Assembly (NCBI GenBank): GCA_026770585.1
Contig: MU646462.1
Span: 351,774-365,685, forward strand
Direction: 5' to 3'
DNA from: Baffinella frigidus
Taxonomy: Eukaryota > Cryptophyceae > Cryptomonadales > Baffinellaceae
DNA length: 13,912 bases
Numbering within the stretch: the first letter of the stretch is position 1; every line of letters starts with the position of its first letter. Under the pieces are notes generated by a model that made no database searches, was not told the DNA's origin, and saw only the letters and a program-made list of their open reading frames with translations. The position numbers and the translations under genes were made by a program. Below, piece by piece: positions 13,279-13,912 of this stretch.

Positions 13279-13410
13279 TACAGGGGTACCTCGCTCACAA
13301 CAAACCGCACCCCCCTAGGACCCTACAGTAGGCCTATGCCTAGGGCCCTATGGTGGGCCTATGGTGGTCCTAGGGGGGCGGCGGTTTCTTCTGAGCGAGG
13401 TACCCCTGTA
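13279..13410. mobile_element. CAGGGGTACC foldback, copy F (with empty-site comparison)
   Basis: Flanked by TA on both sides, inserted in GGTTATGGCT-TA-TGAAGTCACACGC. The intact sequence without the element occurs at 12804-12828 and again near 12920-12945, so TA is the duplicated target. The centre has an extra copy of CCTATGGTGG (about 13345-13372), making it the longest copy at 132 bp. Arms differ in several places. Confidence 0.93.
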
Positions 13411-13546
13411 TGAAGTCACACGCGGACCTCAAGGGCACGCAGCCAAGAAGACACACAGGTTATGGGCCACGGCATCAGACACATCGGTCCAGTATGAGGC
13501 GCACAGCCTCGGCGCCCAGCACCTTGATCGGCGAGTTGGCCCCGAG
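13411..13546. repeat. Satellite remnant after foldback F
   Basis: TGAAGTCACACGC continues the satellite; then AAGAAGACACACAGGTTATGGG and CGGTCCAGTATGAGGCGCAC at 13485, parallel to 12947-12965. A GC-rich segment follows with no gene recognised. Confidence 0.7.
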
Positions 13547-13672
13547 CCGCTCCTGCGGTTTGGGGGATTGGGGTTTGGGATTTAAGGTTCCACACGGTGG
13601 CCTACGAACCTTTCACCAGAAGTCAACTTGCCTTGCGGCAATCAGCTCCTGCGGTTTTGGGGATTGGGCTTT
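13547..13672. repeat. Duplicated GCTCCTGCGGTTTGGGGGAT segment
   Basis: GCTCCTGCGGTTTGGGGGAT occurs near 13549-13572, and GCTCCTGCGGTTTTGGGGAT near 13646-13668, each leading into TTTGGG units. Between them AAGGTTC and GAACCTT form a short inverted pair (13585-13614). Confidence 0.8.
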
Positions 13673-13768
13673 GGGTTTTGGGCTCTGGGTTTTGGGTTTT
13701 GGGTTTTAGGGGTTGGTGTTTGGGGGCTGGGGTTTGGGGTGCGGGGGTGCGGGGGTGCGGGGTTGAGG
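13650..13768. repeat. Telomere-like (TTTTGGG/TTTGGGG) and GTGCGGGG units
   Basis: G-rich on plus: TTTTGGG units, then TTTGGGG, changing to GTGCGGGG units from about 13738 to 13765. Same orientation as the 8137-8416 array. Confidence 0.85.
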
Positions 13769-13912
13769 GGTGTTGAGCGGTTTCTTATGGAGCTTATGGA
13801 GCTTTAATGAACGTTGTACAGCGGCACACACGTTTCTGTGTCCGGGGGGGGGAAACGCGGACATCACGGGGGGGCTAATTCGCGAACGCTCGGGGGGGCA
13901 ACCGCTCGGGGG
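13769..13912. other. G-rich end, no gene seen
   Basis: Several G7-G9 runs with CGCTCGGGGGGG repeated near the end. No open frame of note. ATGGAGCTT is duplicated at 13788-13802. Confidence 0.5.

Noticed and set aside
13189-13585. Frames beginning MSEVPL
   Set aside because: They begin inside foldback arms and read through satellite DNA.

Overview
The window looks like nuclear DNA of a microbial eukaryote, most likely an alga or related protist. It is a subtelomere-like, repeat-dominated region with very little convincing coding sequence. The main clues are degenerate plant/algal-type telomere repeats (CCCTAAA/TTTAGGG with CCCCAAA/TTTGGGG variants), GC-rich tandem repeats, a dense population of short palindromic (foldback) elements, and no operon-like gene packing. 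I cannot name the species. No rRNA, tRNA, CRISPR array, transposase or reverse transcriptase could be recognised.

Layout. 1-150 is AT-rich. 150-1255 mixes short GC-rich modules with telomere-like arrays, 21-bp minisatellite units and a local switch of telomere strand. 1261-1802 is a higher-order tandem repeat (about 155 bp, four copies, each containing 21-bp subunits). 2213-3830 has C/G-rich duplicated modules, hairpins, a 96-bp-arm foldback, a foldback with a 'GGGTAACG' end and its half copy, and 23-bp tandem repeats. 3872-4726 is mostly CCCTAAA/CCCCAAA arrays. 4798-5825 is GC-rich and palindrome-rich, with TTGAC clusters. 5826-7900 is a field of miniature foldback elements of at least five terminal types, interleaved with a 90-bp direct duplication. 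8137-8416 is a telomere-like array on the opposite strand to the left half. 8417-10640 holds hairpins and dispersed repeats. 10632-12120 is the only region with plausible coding material: a plus-strand ORF with a helix-turn-helix-like segment, inverted partial copies of its module, a minus-strand frame broken by one stop, and a minus-strand cysteine-rich exon resembling GCC2/GCC3 (ephrin-receptor-like) repeats. 12262-13490 holds GGTGTAG arrays and a satellite with 'ggttatggcttatgaagtcacacgc'-type units, invaded by three more foldbacks. 13556-13765 is again telomere-like.

The most notable system is the foldback (MITE-like) population. The main family has six copies of about 120-132 bp with CAGGGGTACC ends. 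It inserts at TA, shown by an occupied site that can be compared with unoccupied copies of the same satellite in the window. Within single elements the two arms share changes that differ between elements, which suggests arm-to-arm homogenisation or birth of new copies from one arm. Families with different ends share a common core vocabulary (CCTAGG, CCTACNGTAGG). All are non-autonomous; the mobilising enzyme is not in the window, and the TA target suggests a Tc1/mariner-like source (inference).
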